DNA of 64,000 bases from Candidatus Pristimantibacillus lignocellulolyticus. Its GTDB lineage: Bacteria; Bacillota; Bacilli; Paenibacillales; Paenibacillaceae. Both the position numbers and the translations under genes were made by a program. The stretch's first letter is position 1, and every line of letters starts with the position of its first letter. Where the stretch lies: contig CP097899.1 in assembly GCA_023639215.1 (NCBI GenBank), positions 4,336,001-4,400,000 of the forward strand. The letters are read 5' to 3'. Positions 63,301-64,000 of the stretch are shown one piece after another. Under the pieces are notes generated by a model that saw only the letters and a program-made list of their open reading frames with translations, was not told where the DNA came from and searched no databases.

Positions 63301-64000
63301 CGTCTTCATGTGTTCTTCCTGAAACTGGCGTACCGACAACGATCTCATCTTGACCAGCATATTTGTGCAGCAGCACATAAAATGCGGTAAGCAGAACCAT
63401 ATATGGGGTCGCTCCATACTCCACTGCCAAATTACGAATGACCTGCGAATCCTGCTTACTTAATTGTGCAACGATTCGCTCTCCCTCAGTTGTTTTCCTT
63501 GATGGTCGCACAAAATCTGTCGGAAGCTGTAAAATTGAGAAGCCATCGGCAAATTGCTCGACCCAGAATTGCTCTTGAACCAAAGCTGACTCACTATCCA
63601 ACCACTGATTTTGCCACTCCGTAAAATCTTTATACTGTATTCGTAACGGCTGTAAAGTCTTTCCTTTATAAAACGTAATAAATTCATTTGCCAAATGTAC
63701 AGTAGATAGGCCATCAGCAATCATATGATGCATATCGAACAACAATATATGCTGATTCGGCGATTTCTCAATTAAGACAACGCGCAACAACGGAGCTGCT
63801 TCCAAATCAAACGGGCGAAGGAAAGAACGTAGCGTTGCATCCTCTTCTCGTCCATCTACGATGTCGATTGTGAAATTCACCTCTGGATGTACACGCTGTA
63901 CAGGTACACCCTCGGACCAACTAAAGCTGGTTCGTAAAGATTCATGACGTTCGATAAGTAACCCAAAGGCAGCCTCTAACCTTTGTATATCGAGCAAACC
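60347..64000 (-). CDS. NRPS, partial: C-A(Ser)-PCP plus C-terminal partial condensation-like region
   Basis: The visible 1216 or more residues lack the start of the condensation domain, so the gene begins right of the window. C domain: HHMIADG. Adenylation: TSGSTGQPKGT, FDVSVWELFWW, HMHFVPP, YVFASGET, NLYGPTEATVDV; the specificity residues read D V W H F S L V D K, the code of serine-activating EntF. Carrier: IGGNS. The last 210-220 residues resemble the C-terminal half of a condensation domain and probably dock to the next protein. It is the first enzyme of the visible cluster and should hand a seryl chain to the KS module. Confidence 0.92.
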   Translation of the reverse strand, partial: GLLDIQRLEAAFGLLIERHESLRTSFSWSEGVPVQRVHPEVNFTIDIVDGREEDATLRSFLRPFDLEAAPLLRVVLIEKSPNQHILLFDMHHMIADGLSTVHLANEFITFYKGKTLQPLRIQYKDFTEWQNQWLDSESALVQEQFWVEQFADGFSILQLPTDFVRPSRKTTEGERIVAQLSKQDSQVIRNLAVEYGATPYMVLLTAFYVLLHKYAGQDEIVVGTPVSGRTHEDVQPLIGMFVNTLALKTKVEADKSYSELLAATKELTIEAFEHQDYPFEHLIEQLKLERDLSRNPLFDAMFIVQNMGMPELRSDEITFTPYALKHETAKFDLTLEVIEHTSAFTLNLEYATSLFTKETAERMLQHYIQIIQSVCKNPTSTIAELNWMSEQEKQVGINDFNATSKAYPDDRTLLDFFEIQAVEKADHIAIQWADESLTYGKLNERANQLARTLRENGTKPDGIVPLLIERSPEMLISILAIWKAGGAYLPVSPDFPTERIQFLLQDSGSNILISRTKYLNLLGEKTGEAQAIIEIDVDKESSYHSDSSNPPLVHTSRNLAYVIYTSGSTGQPKGTMIEHRSVTNRLLWMQDQYPLLQDSVILQKTPFTFDVSVWELFWWMISGSKVALLENGGEKDPTLIVKAIEQYQVSHMHFVPPMLKLFLEHCHRLNTIPGLKSLAYVFASGETLQVPQVDQFKWLNDHFNTRLINLYGPTEATVDVSSYECSWNAPTNAVPIGKPIYNTSLLILNDQFNVQPIGVPGELCIAGDGLARGYVNRPELTEKVFVDHPFQAGQKMYRTGDLAKWMPDGNIQYLGRKDNQVKIRGFRIELGEIEHIVLEHEHIRECVVVVMHNKQQEVYLCGYIVASKSLSSTEVKQWLQQKVPEYMVPGYIIQVEQMPLGFNGKIDRKALPQPQRLVEGNDTLVLPNNEIEQQLAMIWKELSGIETFSVHDNFFDIGGNSLLLIRVQAEITSLYPDVVKVTDLFAHPTIFKLSEYIQAQKQQSVVKKVPLLSWPLTDFEFLGSQQMRMEYFYSPKSETIQYLSYIAADLEVDINEIWLAIYCYLLHQRSKEQDIIIQVVQKHVQVIELHQNFTQVSDFKQLILNIHECLKQESAEIVPLSEWRGKIVKTRAKGVLLPVFSMDELHSFVEESDYDICLGASMSDKQEIQLALQFNGKRLNQERMKRFLNSFVQVMDQVIEAFTVELNVAVTKEDPQN

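Larger units (their letters stand above)
41629..64000 (-). other. hybrid NRPS/trans-AT PKS biosynthetic gene cluster (right end outside window)
   Basis: Sixteen minus-strand genes with overlaps or short gaps, read right to left: NRPS (5' part outside), three CPBP proteins and one acyltransferase, KS-containing hybrid, carrier protein, SDR, AMP-ligase, BtrH-like, two KASIII-like, M20 peptidase, MFS, type II thioesterase, second BtrH-like. No terminal TE or reductase domain is present. The promoter must be beyond 64000. The product is not recognised. Confidence 0.85.

Overview
The window looks like a chromosomal segment of a low-GC, endospore-former-type Firmicute of the order Bacillales, most likely Paenibacillaceae (inference). 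Supporting signs are strong AGGAGG-type ribosome binding sites, many GTG and TTG starts, and families typical of Bacillales: YkpA-type ABC-F, YeeN-type YebC, YdjO, YqjF-like DUF2071, YitT, an XerS-type recombinase, YpdA (bacillithiol redox), and a secreted protein with a copper-amine-oxidase-N stalk domain. I saw no rRNA, tRNA or CRISPR array.

Layout. Positions 1-597 hold an exact-period 189-bp tandem repeat that folds into hairpins. From 598 to about 41340 the window is mostly short housekeeping and accessory operons: an esterase, YebC, small DUF proteins, two AraC-type regulators, an ABC-F ATPase, pyruvate kinase, three pentapeptide-repeat proteins within 7 kb, an ECF sigma factor with a DUF4179 partner, a YitT transporter, a 1657-residue DUF4132 protein coupled to a small beta-grasp-like protein, an OsmC protein, a radical SAM/SPASM protein, a YkkCD-type SMR pair, a lactonase, a DsbA-like protein, XerS, YpdA, a MoxR-DUF58-membrane protein operon, a ChbG-like deacetylase, an aminoglycoside-phosphotransferase-fold kinase and an APC permease. 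Most units end in clear intrinsic terminators. A relative of the 189-bp repeat lies at 39441-39720, and a second, short repeat family recurs at six or more places.

The most interesting region is 41629-64000, a minus-strand biosynthetic operon that runs off the right edge. It encodes an NRPS (partial condensation domain, an adenylation domain with the serine code DVWHFSLVDK, a carrier, then a C-terminal part-condensation region); three degenerate CPBP membrane proteins; a stand-alone acyltransferase; and a hybrid protein with order KS-carrier-C-A-PCP that has no integrated AT and no terminal thioesterase. After these come an acyl carrier protein, an SDR reductase, an AMP-dependent ligase, a BtrH-like cysteine acyltransferase, two KASIII-like proteins, an M20 peptidase, an MFS exporter, a type II thioesterase and a second BtrH-like protein. 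The genes overlap or lie within tens of bases of each other.

How the cluster may work (inference): an upstream unit supplies an acyl or peptidyl group to serine. The trans-acting AT loads malonyl onto the KS module, which extends by two carbons. The last C-A-PCP adds another amino acid. The chain is then released by a stand-alone enzyme rather than a TE domain. BtrH-like Cys-His-Asp proteins and the KASIII-like pair are the candidates for release or tailoring, and MFS, M20 and the CPBP trio are candidates for export, maturation or self-protection. I could not match this gene set to a known compound.
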